From Canna indica (lineage: Eukaryota > Streptophyta > Magnoliopsida > Zingiberales > Cannaceae): a stretch of DNA of 64,000 nt. Numbering within the stretch: position 1 is the stretch's first letter; every line of letters starts with the position of its first letter. Made by a program: the position numbers and the translations under genes. A model generated the notes under the pieces. The model worked only from the letters and a program-made list of their open reading frames with translations, did no database searches and was not told the origin of the DNA. Below, piece by piece: positions 45,401 to 57,925 of this stretch. The DNA lies in the NCBI GenBank assembly GCA_034359265.1, contig CP136896.1:20553501-20617500 (forward strand). Direction: 5' to 3'.

Positions 45401-46455
45401 TCACCCTGCTCGGCCCATTTAACCTTGGCTTTTCCCCACAATTTCACAAAAATCTGTCTGCGTAAGGCCTCAGCCTTTTTATACAAAATACAAAGCATAG
45501 AATTTTCATAATCAAACAAACCAGAGGACACATCCTTGGACTCAAGAACATAAATCTCAAAGTTAGCCTCTGCTAAACGGTTTTCAATCATACTGAGACA
45601 GTGTTTATTCGAAGCAGATAGAGCAGAACGAGTATAACTTAGGACCAGAGAAAACTTAAAATGGGGAGGGAGCGGCTCAGGGACTTGAACCATGCCTGAT
45701 GAACCACCTCGGCTGACTCCGGGTACTCGACCCAGAATCCTTGAAATTTAAAGAAATTATTTCTATGAATATTAGAGGAAAAATTACATAATAGAGGGTA
45801 GTGATAAAAAACACCCCGCACTCAATGCTTAATAGAACAAGTATCAAAGAAGTGCAACCACGCGACATTTTTGAAAAACGATCAAGTCTAATTTGAATAC
45901 GAGCAAGAGCAGTCCTATTATTGCACCAAGTAAATGACGGTCCAACAAAACCCAAATCAACAAGACCAAGAGCACAAGTGAAATCACGGAACTCCAATAT
46001 TTTTTTTCGACAACCTGAAAGGCAGCCCACCTTTCTTGTCTTCCGAATTCAAAATACAGTTAAAATCGCCACATAAAAGCCATGAGATAGAAACCGAATC
46101 AAAATTAAAAAAACTTTGAAAAAAATCATCTCGAATCAAAGGGTTAGTACTAGCATAAACCAAGGAAAGCATAAAAGGCTCTAAACCAATAAAATCGACA
46201 ACGACAGAGATGCACTGAGGTAAAATTGAAAGAGCACGGAGGTTCACTAGAGACGTGTTCCAAGCCACCAAAATACCCCCCGAGGCCCCCGCCGAAGGAT
46301 GGGAGACACCCTTCCAGCCTCGCAGCTCGGTCATCATTCAAATGGGTTTCCTGCAAGGTGACGATAGCCACATAAGTATTATGCAACAAAACCTTAATGA
46401 AATCACGTACCTGCCGACGCCACGCGCCGCGCGCATTCTAGCTAATGATACTCAT
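42423..46455 (-). pseudogene. LINE ORF2: endonuclease, reverse transcriptase, start of RNase H
   Basis: From ATG at 46455 the protein opens MSIIS-stop-NARGA, where the family has W, so TGG became TAG (46440-46438). Endonuclease blocks follow (VTLQETHLNDD, then CGDFNCIL and FTWCNNR). RT blocks are GKSPSIDDFMAEFYK, then FIPKCANHVEVKHFRPIGLC, QSAFIKGRSIQDNILIAQE, LRQGDHLSPYLY and MYADNILL. Active enzymes have [YF]ADD in the last one; here the second Asp is Asn, so catalysis would fail even without stops. Next are a zinc-binding C-terminal region (43943-42660) and VKWSPPVLDIIKINCDTSF, the start of RNase H. Many frameshifts. In life it nicks target DNA and copies LINE RNA. Confidence 0.9.
42895..43234. 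mobile_element. Fold-back MITE (long TIR) inside the LINE
   Basis: Left arm 42910-43020 and right arm 43110-43230 are about 90% inverted copies ('gacctatagagacaca', then 'attagagataaatt' and 'tttctaaatcttcatattta'). The right end is TTGTAGTG, a CACTA-like terminus; the left is degenerate. It separates the LINE zinc-binding region. About 340 bp. Confidence 0.8.
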
Positions 46456-46479
46456 TCGAAAACCAAGGCAATCTAAGTC

Positions 46480-48130
46480 AGAGGCTCGACTTCAACCATA
46501 TCCATAGAAGAAGGGGGAGCATCTCCTCAAAGAACTCACCGGATGGACAAGGCCTTTTGTAATGGGCCAGTTTAGAGGGGGAGTATCTACCAAAAGCAGA
46601 CTCCAGAGGTTTAGGGGGCTTACGAAAGGATTTAGCCGAACTTATAGCAGCAATCGAACCAGTCGAGGAGAAGGTAAAGGAGACCTCAGAGGCCAACTGG
46701 TCGAAGGATTGCGATTGAGGAATGGATGCAGAGAGCCCACTCGCAGTCGAGGACGAGGGAGAAAGAGAAGGCTTCGTAACAGGAGAAGAAGGGATGGTAG
46801 AGAGATGATTACCTGGCAAGGTGGGGGAGAGCGCCACAACCTTATCCTTCGCACACGCTTGTGCTTTGGGGAACCGAGGCGGCGGCCAACGGGCGTAGAC
46901 ATGCTGCCACGTGGCAGCACAGGATGGGGCAGGATACTGTAGGAGGCAGCATGAGAATTCCCAAGGACGAATACGCCATTAATACGTGATCCCGGATCAG
47001 AAGCCTCACTCGAGGCCACATCGTGAGACGAAAAGGCAGCAACAGACGACATCACGTACTCTGAGTCAGATGTCCCATCAGACATCATGACGTCCAACTA
47101 GTCATGATGCACAAAGCGCCACGTGTCGTTCCCATGCGGCAACTCGCCAACTTCCAACCCATCACCAGTAGTAGGAGGCACATGCTGGCCACATGCCCCC
47201 ATGCGACCATGCTCAGGCCCACAAGCAGCCCCACGACCGGTCCCACGAGCTGGGACACAACCACCTCGGATCGTTGAAAGCAAGTGATGAGCAGGCCTCC
47301 AACGGTCGACCAGAATCCACGGGCCCGAAACCGGCGAAGCCGAAATCGACAGAGGCAAGCCGGCCTCCCTAGAAGAAGCAGGTCCAGAGCCAGGAGATGG
47401 AACCGAAGGAGAGACACGCACCGAAGGAAATGAACCACTAGCCGAGGAAGCCGAGGCAGTAGAACCAGAAGATGCCGGCAAACCACAAGTAATCGAAGAA
47501 CAATCGAGCTCGCGATGCCCCATTTTCCCACACAAAAAACACATCGACAGGACATTTTCATAAGAGAGGGGTTGAAAAATTCATGGCCGGGTTCACCGAT
47601 CCAAAGCCCCTGTTGGAGGGGTAGATGCATATCAAACTCTATACACACACGGACATAACGTCCCCAAATGAAGTCCAAAGACCTTTTGTCGATCAAAATC
47701 ATCTTACCTAGAGATTCGACAATCATAGAAATCATATAAAGGTTCCAAAATTCAAGTGGAAGTCCGATAAGACGAACCCAAACCGGCGCAAGGGTAAAAG
47801 GCTCAGACCACGATCGAAAAAGAGGACGCTAAGGGATCAAACAAAGGATACATCCATCAAAGGAAAATGGCCCTCCGATGAGGACGTCCGTCGAAGAAAC
47901 CGAGTCGAGAAACCGGAAAATGAAAAAACCGTCTTCTAAATCTATCATAGAAGAAATCCCCGAGAAATTCCAAAGTTTTTTCGCCCATGAATGAACTAAG
48001 GCCAAGGGAGGGCTCTTACCAAAAAACTTGCCAATGAGATAATGCTCCCATGGATCACTCCACGATCGAAGTTGCTCAAGTGTAAAATGAACCTTACCAT
48101 AGGAGGAAGATTGAATACCTCATAGCGTGG
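46480..48130 (-). pseudogene. LINE ORF1: DUF4283-type RNA-binding protein with CCHC knuckle
   Basis: Reading on minus: VHFTLEQLRSWSDPWEHYLI, then GKFFGKSPPLALVHSWAKKL, DLEDGFFIFRFLDS, GGPFSFDGCILCLIP-stop, APVWVRLIGLPLEFWN and GRYVRVCIEFD (DUF4283). Then comes CFLCGKMGHRELDC, a CX2CX4HX4C zinc knuckle, in another frame. A Ser/Pro/Gly-rich tail follows. The stop at 47831-47829 replaces the conserved Trp of the family. In the family the protein coats LINE RNA. Broken by stops and frameshifts. Confidence 0.85.
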
Positions 48131-48150
48131 ACTTAAGTTTACCATATAAA

Positions 48151-48406
48151 CATGATGTGCAATTGTGCACTATCCGCTGCCGTCTCATTCTATTGTCCAG
48201 CTACAGATGCATTCAATTGATCTGCGTTAACGAGTTACCCCTTGCTTAGCAACGACGAATAGCAGCATGAACAACGACTATTTGCGGGCCACCATTATAC
48301 AACACGTCGAATTACGCCAGGTACGATATTGGGTAGATCTCAAGCTTAGAAACGATGTTTTTCTAAGTCATAAAAGGTGACACAACCAATAGGAGACACT
48401 TATTAA
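48151..48406. other. LINE 5' flank
   Basis: No feature recognised. It may contain the LINE 5' UTR. Confidence 0.3.
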
Positions 48407-49047
48407 GGGGGCGTTTGATATGAGGTAATCCAGATGGATTATCGGTAATCCAGATGGATTATCGGTAATCCAGATGGATTACCGGTAATCTGAACTAAAA
48501 TTATCTGGGTCCATCAAATTACCATGTTTGGTTGAAACATATTATCGATAATCTGAATACTCATGGTAATTTACATTATCACTCAAGTGGTAATCCACAT
48601 TACCCAGGGAGGGGGGTAACTATGTGGATTACCACTAAAGCGGTAATGTTAATTTTTTATTTTTGACAAAAATACCTCCCAATAAAATAACATCTATTAA
48701 CATAGAAAAAACTCTCACCTCATCTTATTCGCGGGCTACTACCTCCTCCCATGCTCTCCTCACCTGATGTCCTCCTCCTCGCCTATTTATTATTTTATTT
48801 TATTTATTATAATTATTATTGTTGATGTTATTTATTTATTTATTTATTTGACCAACATAAGTATAGAGTTATCCAATTTTATTTAAGGATATTTTTTATT
48901 TAAGGATATAAATTTTTCAATAATATTTTTTTATATCAAATAATATAATATAATATTATTACTGGCGAAATAATTAATCCAGACTAAATATGATAATATA
49001 ATATTATTGATAATTTTAAAATTGATATTCATCGTAACAAACGCCCC
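48407..49047. mobile_element. TIR MITE directly upstream of the FGGY kinase gene
   Basis: Inverted ends are GGGGGCGTTTGATATGA and the complement of TCGTAACAAACGCCCC. The body has many 'ggtaatcc'/'ggattacc' words. A 20-bp unit GGTAATCCAGATGGATTATC is repeated 3.5 times at 48424-48494. No coding capacity; target duplication not resolved. It ends about 80 bp before the kinase ATG, so it lies in the gene's promoter. Confidence 0.75.
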
Positions 49048-49128
49048 GTACGGATAATAAGGGTAGTGAGACATTAATTTTTCCTCTTCCGGTCGACATC
49101 AGATAAGCAAAGCAAAGAGGGGACAGCG
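49048..49128 (+). promoter_or_regulatory. Proximal promoter / 5' UTR of the FGGY kinase gene
   Basis: Short unique sequence between the MITE and the ATG. No TATA box was confidently seen, so further promoter elements would lie in the MITE or beyond. Confidence 0.35.
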
Positions 49129-52100
49129 ATGCCTACGGCGCGCACGTCGTGGCGTTCTTCTTCGTTATCTGAGGCGGCACCTCTCCTCCCCCACTCCGCC
49201 TCCATCGAGATGTCCGCCGCCGCCGCTTCCTCCTCTGTTGCCGCCCGCCGCACCGTCTTCCTCGGCGTTGACGTTGGTACCGGCAGCGCCCGCGCGGGTA
49301 CTTATAACTTATATCTCATCTTAGAATAATCACTGAAGCGCTTCCCGAATCATTCCCCAATTGTTGTTTTAAGTCACTCTTTTAGTCAATAGTGTTAAAG
49401 GTTTTGATGGTTAATTTCAGGTTTGTTTTTGACACAACGCAAAATTATCTTTTTGATTGGTACCTATTCATTTTTCAAGTTGATTTTTTTAAAAATCTTT
49501 CGCGTGCATTATGCATATTTTATTGGTGTAGGTCTCTTCGATGAGCAAGGTAGACTGATTGGCTCAGCTAGTAGCCCAATACAGATATGGAAGGAAAAAG
49601 ATTGCATTGAGGTTGTAAAGTTAAAGAGCATTTAAGCTAAAAGTCCCATTTATCTTTCTGGAGAGATGATGCCAAAGTTGTTGCTGATCTATTATCTTTG
49701 TTTATTAGCAATCCTCAACAGATATCTGGCATGCGGTTTGTAATGCAGTGAAAGCAGCATGCTCTCTCGCAAATGTTGCCCCTCAAGATGTAGTTAGTCT
49801 TGGATTTGCAGCAACTTGCTCCCTTGGTTAGTTATCTCATTTCTAAAGTTGGTCAAAGTTATTGCACTACTTGTAATACATAAGTACTATTTTAAGTTTG
49901 GAGGTCTTTGTAGTTGCTGTTGATTCAGATGGATCTCCTGTTTCCATTTCATGGACTGGTGATGCAAGAAGAAATGTCATTGTATGGATGGATCATAGGG
50001 CTGTAAGTCAGGCTGAGCGCATTAATGCATGCAACTCACCTGTTTTGCAGTATTGTGGTGGGTCTTTGTCACCTGAGATGCAAGCACCAAAGGTACTCGT
50101 CCAATCTGTAGCTACTTTCTTAACAAATCAAAGCACTAAAATTTACTATTATTTAAGTTGTCGGTGTGTGGAAGGAGGGTTACTATGGTCAATCACTACT
50201 TATCACGTATCTGGTTGTGACAAAAACTTAATTGGTTCGCTGAAAGAGTAGATGTACTTCCACAATTACTTCACATGTTTAATTGTTTATCGAAATTATA
50301 TATACAGATGTCTTTACATATGTATCATGTATGCATTTGGTAAATTAATATCTCAGTAGCATGTGCACTTTGCAAGAATTGAAAGCCTAATAGAACTTGA
50401 GGAAGTGTAACTCTAATTATAAGCCATCACTTAGATGTGTTTGCATATATCATGTATGCATTTGGGAAATTAGATCTCAGTAGCAATGTAGCATGAATGA
50501 TTTGCAAGAATTCGAAAACTAATAGAATTATAGAACTGCAAGAAGTGCTAACGCTAACTATAAGCCATTATGTTTTATCAAATTGCCCCATTACTCTAGT
50601 TTTTATATTTACTGGCATTTGTTCCTCGGATCTCTAAGTTTCCTTCCCGTTCTGCACTACTATTGTGAAGAATCTGTTGTTCCAATCCAACATGTGCTTT
50701 GCAATGAGAACTCAATGCTGTTCACAATTATTTCTTTCTGGAAATTGAAATTATATGATCTGCACATTATGTATGTTGCCTTTGTTGAGTCATGCATTTA
50801 CTGAAACACTTTTTGCATTTTTACCATTTGAAGGATTGAGCATATCTATGAGATTGCTAAATGCTATGTTGTTTGTGCCATTCATTCATGAGGCTGTATA
50901 GGATTTTTCTCTACTTACAGATGTCATTGTATTCACTCATTGTAATATTGGCCAATAGTCAAAATTAATACATTGCCATACACATAAAATATGCAGCTTT
51001 TGTGGGTAAAAGAGAATTTGCAAGAATGTTGGTCTATGGTATTTAGATGGATGGATTTAAGTGACTGGTTATCATTCAGGTGACTCTATTCATCTTTATA
51101 TTCATACTCTTGAGTTGTTTTGTCACCTCTTTTGAGAACTTGTTATTATTACCATATACATTCGTCCCTTCCTTCTGAATGTCAGAGCAACAGGAGATGA
51201 CACTCGCAGCTTGTGTACAACTGTCTGCAAGTGGACTTACCTTGGTCACGCACACATGGAAGTATCCCAGGAAAGAGATTCTTTTAGCATGGAAGCATGT
51301 GGATGGGATGATGATTTCTGGGAGGAAATTGGTTTGGAGGAACTTGTGGAAGGGAATCATGCAAAAATTGGTAAAGAACCTTAAATAACTTAGATATGTA
51401 GCTTCAGCTCAACATTTACTTAACATTTATACAGACAAGTGTTACTAGGACAAGGAGCCGAGATGAATCTTTCAGCTGTTTTCATTTACTAGCTCGTATT
51501 ATTCCCAACCTAGTCCTAATATGCTCTGTTAATGCTCGAGTACAGGACGAAGTGTTGCTTTTCCTGGTCATCCATTGGGTTCTGGCCTGACACCTGCTGC
51601 TGCAAAGGCAAGAAACTAGTAGATGATGAAATCATTGATTTCAAGGTCAACCGAATCACTAAAGATATATGTTATAAGAAAAGGAAATCACTTATATGTT
51701 GCTTTTTGTAAGGTGATTTTGTCGTCGAGTGTATTCTTTGTATACTTTTTCAAATCTCTTAGAGTGTATTTATATATCAGGAGCTAGGCCTATTGGTTGG
51801 GACACCTGTTGGAACATCACTTATTGATGCTCATGCTGGTGGTGTTGGAACTATGGAAAGTGTTCCTGAAGCAGAGTCTAAAGATAACGGTCTGTGTAAT
51901 TACCAATTTTAATCCATTGTGCATTATAATGTACCACAGAAAATTTGTTAGATTTGTTGGAGCTTAGAAGCACATAATCTTCACATTAAAACTTTGTGTT
52001 CCAGTTCATGATGAGGAAGCAATATGTCATCGCATTGTCTTAGTTTGTGGAACATCAACTTGCCACATGGCTGTTTCTCGCGACAAGTTGTTTATACCAG

Positions 52101-55100
52101 GTGTATGGGGACCATTTTGGTCTGGTATATCTTAGTCACTTGATCTGCTTCTCATATTTATATTATTTCTGTATTTATCAGTTGTATGTTTTGCATGCTT
52201 ATTCTCTTGGTGGTTCATTCGGTTGCCCATGTATTTAGTTTCCATAATTGAATATTGCGTTCATATTTTAGCAATGGTTCCTGGGTACTGGCTCACTGAA
52301 GGAGGTCAAAGTGCAACAGGCGCACTTATAGATCACATAATTGAGAGCCATACTGCTGCTCCTCTTCTTGCCAACCGTGCTGCTTCCCAATGTAAGTTTT
52401 CTATTTGGTATACAAACAGCTTTATAATTATAACTGTTGCAACTTCCCCATGTTCTGTAGAAGAATATCTAGACATATCTGGTATCATCGTTAGTGTTGA
52501 TCTAACTTTCAGAAGATTGATGGTGAAATTAATTTCAATATATTTAACAGGTATTTCTATATATGAACTATTGAACAAGATTTTGGAGTCTATGATGCGA
52601 GAAAGAAAGGTTCCGTTTCTGTCTGCCCTGACAGAAGACATGCATGTTCTTCCTGATTTCCATGGGAACAGGTACGCGAATCTCAAGAAATATACTATAT
52701 CTGATAGGGGTACACATATCTTGATAAAGGTTTTTCGTCAGAGAAGAATATCTTTTGTTGTTTTCTTTATAATGAGATTGCAATGGCTTTTTATTGCATA
52801 GAACAACTTTCTAAACAAGGAAAAGCACAAGACTGTTTTAGCATTTCTTTACGATAATAACTGTTTTATTTTTTTCTGCAAGCCACGGAAGGGCTATTCA
52901 CTATGCAAAATGGATTTCTGAATTTCTCTACAATGTAACCCAATCAAATTTATAAATTACTTATGTATTTCATTTACCATACCTAGTTATCCTTCTTCTA
53001 GGAAGTCCATCAGTTACTAGGTATTATGTTAGAATGTTCATAGGTATCTTCTTTATTAGATAAAAAGACAAGGTTCTGTAAAATCTATCTTCTTCTAATG
53101 AAGATTTTAATTCCAATGAACTTCTTGTTTTCATCCCTTACTTTCTGATGCTTATCTCCTTTGTTATCTCACTCCTAGGATCGTTTACTGTCAAGCAACC
53201 CTTTCCTGCCATGCTTTCATTCTCTGTCTACCACTTAAAGCTTAACTGTGGATGTGCGACAGGCAATCATTAATGACTTATTAAGGACCAGTACCTACAT
53301 TTTAAAGAATGCAACCATTAGAACCTGATATTTATCCTGACCAATCTGAGTCCAACTTGGACATGCTATTTATCTGGCTTTTTTTATTTTACGAGCAGTC
53401 AGAAACATCAGGTAGTTTCTTATTTGGCCATGTTTTTTGTAATTAGGTGAGCAAACATCTTTGGCCATATACTGTTGTGTTCTTGCTTTAGACATCCCTA
53501 ACTGGAACTCAACATGCATGCCATTCTAATGACCTCCCTCTCTTTTATATTGTCTGTCAAGTTATTACTTTTAGTTTCTTTCCCTGTTAATCATGCTTCT
53601 GAATCGAAATACCAAAAATGATCAGATCTCCTCTTGCTGACCCAAAATCAAAAGGAATGGTTTGTGGTTTGACCCTTGATGCAAGTGAAAAACAATTGGC
53701 ACTACTGTATCTTGCAACAATCCAAGGCATAGCATATGGCACCCGTCACATTGTGGAGCATTGCAATTCTCATGGGCACAAGGTATGTCATTAATCAGTT
53801 GCTTAATGATTTGGTACATGATATATATTTAAATATGTTTTGCTTGCTAAAGGCACAATGTAGGTACAAAATTGAAATTGATATGGGAATCAACAAATTG
53901 AAAAAGGATAATTGGCCATATCACTTGTATCTTATTGGTAGAATCAGAATCAGCCACTCAAATAATAACAATTACAAAATATAAAACTAAAGGAAAAACT
54001 TGAAATAGTAAATAATATGGAAATTTAATTTCCCTTGTTATTTTGGTTTGGGATAGCTTTGTTGTATTATATAACATATAGATTATATTTTGGAACCTGT
54101 CTGGTATTCCATGATCTCTATATACTAGATTCCTTGCATTATATAACATGGTATATATATTTGCAGAGTAGACCTCATTTCTATGTGTTGCTTGTTATTG
54201 GGAGATTTTAGGAGATCAAATGTTTCTATCCTTTATCACTCGAAGAAAGCTAACTGAAACTTCGATTTTAATTGATTAGCTATCGGTGAATATTAGTTAG
54301 GTTGATTTGATGGTTCATAAACTTAACTCAGTGTCTCTCTTCAACGTTCTAATAAATTTTTGGAGCAAATAGCTTATGTAAAGCTAATTGTTATAAGAAT
54401 TTACTCTTGAAACAGAATAGACATTGTGTTTGACTTCAATTGCTCATTTCGGATCCAGCATGAAATGGTCTTCAGTTGCATATTGTCATAAGAGATATCA
54501 CAATGTTATGTTGAGTGGAGCGGAGATGGTATTTACTGGTTCTTGTTATTAGTCTGTAGCTAGTGGAAGAACTACAGAAATTTAGAGAAAATATATTCCT
54601 ACACCTTAATCCAAATGTGGAAGTCAACATATCAAAGAAAGTATTATAGTATATATTACAATTGGTCTATGTTGTGGTTACTATATAAAATGATCTGGCT
54701 CCCCTAGAAGTTCTTACAAAAGTGTTTCCATATGTCATTTTCTGCAGGGAGGACAATTAAACCATTTGTCCTGACACCTCCAGACAGCATTTTGTTCGTT
54801 TTACCTCCCTAAAATTGAAAAACCAATATATATTTTGCTAACTCCTTGAAACCATAGCTGCAATACCTTTTTTTTAAAAATTAACTGGGCATAATACCTC
54901 CGCCTTATTGTTGCAGAAAAACATCTATACATTATATTAGGTCATAATGCTGCACTATCTAAGAGTTGGATCCTTGTGTAATTGCAGATTGATACACTTC
55001 TTGCATGTGGTGGACTTTCCAAAAACCCACTTTATGTTCAGGAGCATGCAGACATTATAGGTAAAATCTGATTCTGTCTGCCTATCAACAAGCATACATC

Positions 55101-56471
55101 ATTTCATTTCAAATTAATAATATACTTGATATTATTATACACCCACATTATATATACATAGTTGATACTAATTATAAGCATTTGAACAAACTGAGACAGG
55201 CTCTCGTATCATTCTTCCAAGAGAAAGTGAGACTGTGCTTCTAGGTGCTGCTATATTGGGTGCTGTTGCAGCCAAGAAACACTCAAGCCTTCACGATGCC
55301 ATGAGGGCATTAAATGCAGCCGGTCAGGTACATAGTTTATTCTTCTCTGCTTAGTTGCAATTATTTTATTCGTCTTTTTGTTCCTCTTTTGTTGGAGTTG
55401 GAGAATCAAAGTTCTTTAAGTGCACAAATTGTAGAAGTGAACATAGTTTTCACTCTTTCAATATACCCAGAACTGATTATCCAACCTTGGTGGGCAGGTT
55501 TCAATCGTTTCCAAAATATAATTAGGTAGGGATTCTGTTCCTAATGTTTGGTTACATGAGGAGGGGATGGTGGAATGGAAACTAGAAACCCATTATGTAA
55601 TTTTGGTTTGTGAATGGGAATGAAATTGTAATGGAGTTTAATAACCAGAGAGGATGGGAGTGGTTATGAAAGGATCGAGGCAAGGAATTAACAAAGGAAT
55701 GTCATTCTCATTCCTATTCCTATTTTCATATTCTCATTCATATTACCAAATGGGTTCGTAGAGCTCTTTTTTTCTTGCATCAGTTCCATTTCTTCCATCT
55801 AGAACTGTGGAACTGAGATCAATTAAGTATAAAATGTATAGTTGAATGTCTTGTTTTGAAATTATTTTTATATGATCCTTTTTGCGTTTGTAAGTTTATA
55901 ATCAGTATAAACTTAGTTTGATCTAATTAACACTATATATATATATATATATATTCTTTGGAGATGATATGATAGTAACAATCACAAACCATTTTTTATC
56001 CAAAATTTTGAAGAAGATAAAATATGTTCCATAAGTGCACTTGGAACCACTTGATTTTAGTAGGTTTATCTCTATATCTAACATGATAGGTTCATTCTAT
56101 AATTTAAGAACCAGCCCTTACAATATAGATTCGAAGTTCCATATAGAAACTGAAAAAATCTGGCAAATGTGAACCCCTACTACTTGGTGTCCTCTCACCA
56201 TGAGGTCCCTTTTTTGAGATAGAGAAATACCTGAACAAGAGTACTGCTGAAACTTGTATTAAGGTTGCGAAAATTCTGTTGTAGGTTTCTTTGGTTGTTT
56301 GAATTGTTGAAATATCTTCAAACTTTTTCTTTCGCCGGCAATTTGCAGGTTGTACATCCATCCAAGGATGAGAAGGTGAAGAAGTACCATGACGCAAAGT
56401 ATCAAATATTCAAGTCACTATACGAGCAGCAGTTTTCACATCGTTCTATCATGATGCAAGCATTGCAGTAG
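49129..56471 (+). CDS. FGGY-family carbohydrate kinase, 15 exons, 608 aa
   Basis: Exons: 49129-49297, 49532-49611, 49709-49826, 49914-50092, 50997-51079, 51186-51370, 51546-51607, 51781-51889, 52005-52124, 52272-52391, 52551-52671, 53626-53782, 54988-55060, 55200-55327, 56349-56471. All are GT-AG except intron 7 (AAG|GCAAGA, GC-AG), and the frame is kept throughout. Motifs: [14 protein letters not shown] (phosphate/ATP loop, residues 45-58), [79 protein letters not shown] and [17 protein letters not shown]. The family uses ATP to phosphorylate sugars or polyols. The closest group, FGGY/YDR109C-like, is reported to act on D-ribulose. A second ATG at 49210 (MSAAAASSS) would remove a Ser/Arg-rich head that might be a targeting peptide. 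Intact, with no disabling change. Confidence 0.92.
50317..50570. repeat. Tandem duplication in intron 4 of the FGGY gene
   Basis: Two diverged copies of about 125-130 bp, each with 'atcatgtatgcatttgg', then 'ctcagtagca', 'tttgcaagaatt' and 'ctataagccat'. Non-coding. Confidence 0.8.
55525..55765. mobile_element. MITE-like insertion in intron 14 of the FGGY gene
   Basis: Inverted ends 'cctaatgtttggttacatga' and '...cattcatattaccaaatggg' with interior 'gggaatgaaattgtaatgga' / 'cattctcattcctattcc' complementarity. Typical of short TIR elements. Target duplication not resolved. Confidence 0.55.
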
Positions 56472-57367
56472 AAGCTCTGCTGCTTCTGCGCGAATGTGTT
56501 TTCGAGTTCTTCATTCACCCTATGTAAAGATATGGGTTGGCACTAGAGGACTAATAATAGCGTGCTTTTTTGGCATAATTGTAGATTTATCCCACTAAAA
56601 GTATCTTCTTAGTTTACTCTTTCAAATTTTATTTTAGGATAAATATATAAATACATAATTTTCTTGAAGATATTAGAAAATTATGCACATGCCATTAGAA
56701 TCAACCACCGGTACCAATTTATTAACATGGTCATGGTAAATTGATACTATTCTTCATTTTAAAGATATTACATACATATATGCATGAATAAGTATGTGCA
56801 CATTAAGAATTACTTCAGTTTTAGAGCAATCTTCTATACTTTTTGTTTTTTAGAAAATATATCTTCTACCATTCGACCAGTCCTTATTTGGTTGGGCAGC
56901 GAAACGTCCAGCATGACTTTATTTCGTTTGCACAGTCGAGCGACATGGCCCAGCCACATTTTTTCGATTGTGCGACGGCGGAGTGATGATTCTATGATCT
57001 GGGATGGCCTTTGTGTTCATGCCTTATGCCGAGCATCCATCGCGGCACAGAGGTGCAGTACTTAGCAACGAGCAGCATGAATGTCAGGGACTCGAGCCTC
57101 TGCAATTAGGGGGGTGTAGCTTTTGGGGGACGGGAGGGAGGGGGGGAGGGACGAATCCGTGCGACATGGGGTTGGATCTCAGTGGATCGTGGCAGCAAGG
57201 CCACTCTACCACTTACAATGCCCAGTCGCGTATTTAAGTCGTCTGCAAAGGATTCAGCTCGCTATCCGTGCGAAATTGCGCTTCGAGGCGGCCGCCCGCG
57301 GCTCGTCCGCCGGGGAGGCTACGCTCGTGACACATTGCAAAAGGACTGATTACAGAAATTGAATCTG
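56472..57367. other. 3' flank of the FGGY gene and GC-richer unassigned stretch
   Basis: 56472 to about 56800 is the likely 3' UTR and flank. 56880-57360 is GC-richer with open frames that match no family I know. Confidence 0.35.
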
Positions 57368-57925
57368 GGGTGAAGTGAATTGAAGAAGAAAAAAAGAAGT
57401 TAAGATTATTGGAACCGAGTGGGAGAAAAGCGAAATAGAAAATGTTATTGAATCACTGAATGAATACAGTATATCCCCCTCAAGATGGGTCTTTCAACGA
57501 GACATGGGTGAAGTGAATTGAAGAAGATGAAAAAAAGAAGTTAAGATTATTGGAACCCGAGTGGGAGAAAAGCGAAATAGAAAATGTTATTGAATCACTG
57601 AATGAATACAGTATATCCCCCTCAAGATGGATCTTTCAACGAGACAGGGGTGAAGTGAATTGAAGAAGATGAAAAAAAGAAGTTAAGATTATTGAAACCC
57701 GAGTGGGAGAAAAGCGAAATAGAAAATGTTATTGAATCACCGAATGAATACATTATATCCCCCTCAAGATGGGTCTTTCAACGAGATAGGGGTGAAGTGA
57801 ATTGAAGAAGATGAAAAAAAAAAGTTAAGATTATTGGAACCCGAGTTGGAGAAAAGCGAAATAGAAAATGTTATTGAATCACTGAATGAATAGTATATCC
57901 CCTCAAGATGGGTCTTTCAACGAGA
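57368..57925. repeat. Tandem repeat, unit about 140 bp, four copies
   Basis: Units start at about 57368, 57508, 57648 and 57789 with 'ggggtgaagtgaattgaaga' and end '...ccccctcaagatgggtcttt'. Copies are more than 95% alike, so expansion is recent. The repeat's end runs into a copia RNase H fragment. Confidence 0.9.

Larger units (their letters stand above)
40208..48150 (-). mobile_element. L1-type LINE, nearly full length, interrupted and dead
   Basis: Reads on minus from 5' at about 48150 to an A-rich tail at 40208-40215. ORF1 (48130-46480): DUF4283-type domain and CCHC knuckle. ORF2 (46455-40240): endonuclease, reverse transcriptase, zinc-binding domain and RNase H. It is split by an insertion of about 1.95 kb in RNase H (40508-42460) and by a fold-back MITE (42895-43234). 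No flanking target duplication was found. Confidence 0.88.

Noticed and set aside
46562..46942. Arg-rich plus-strand open frame
   Set aside because: It is antisense to the LINE ORF1 tail, which reads with family homology on the minus strand.
57004..57362. Plus-strand frames downstream of the FGGY gene (Gly/Arg rich)
   Set aside because: Overlapping frames without family match or splice support; left as an unassigned GC-richer stretch.
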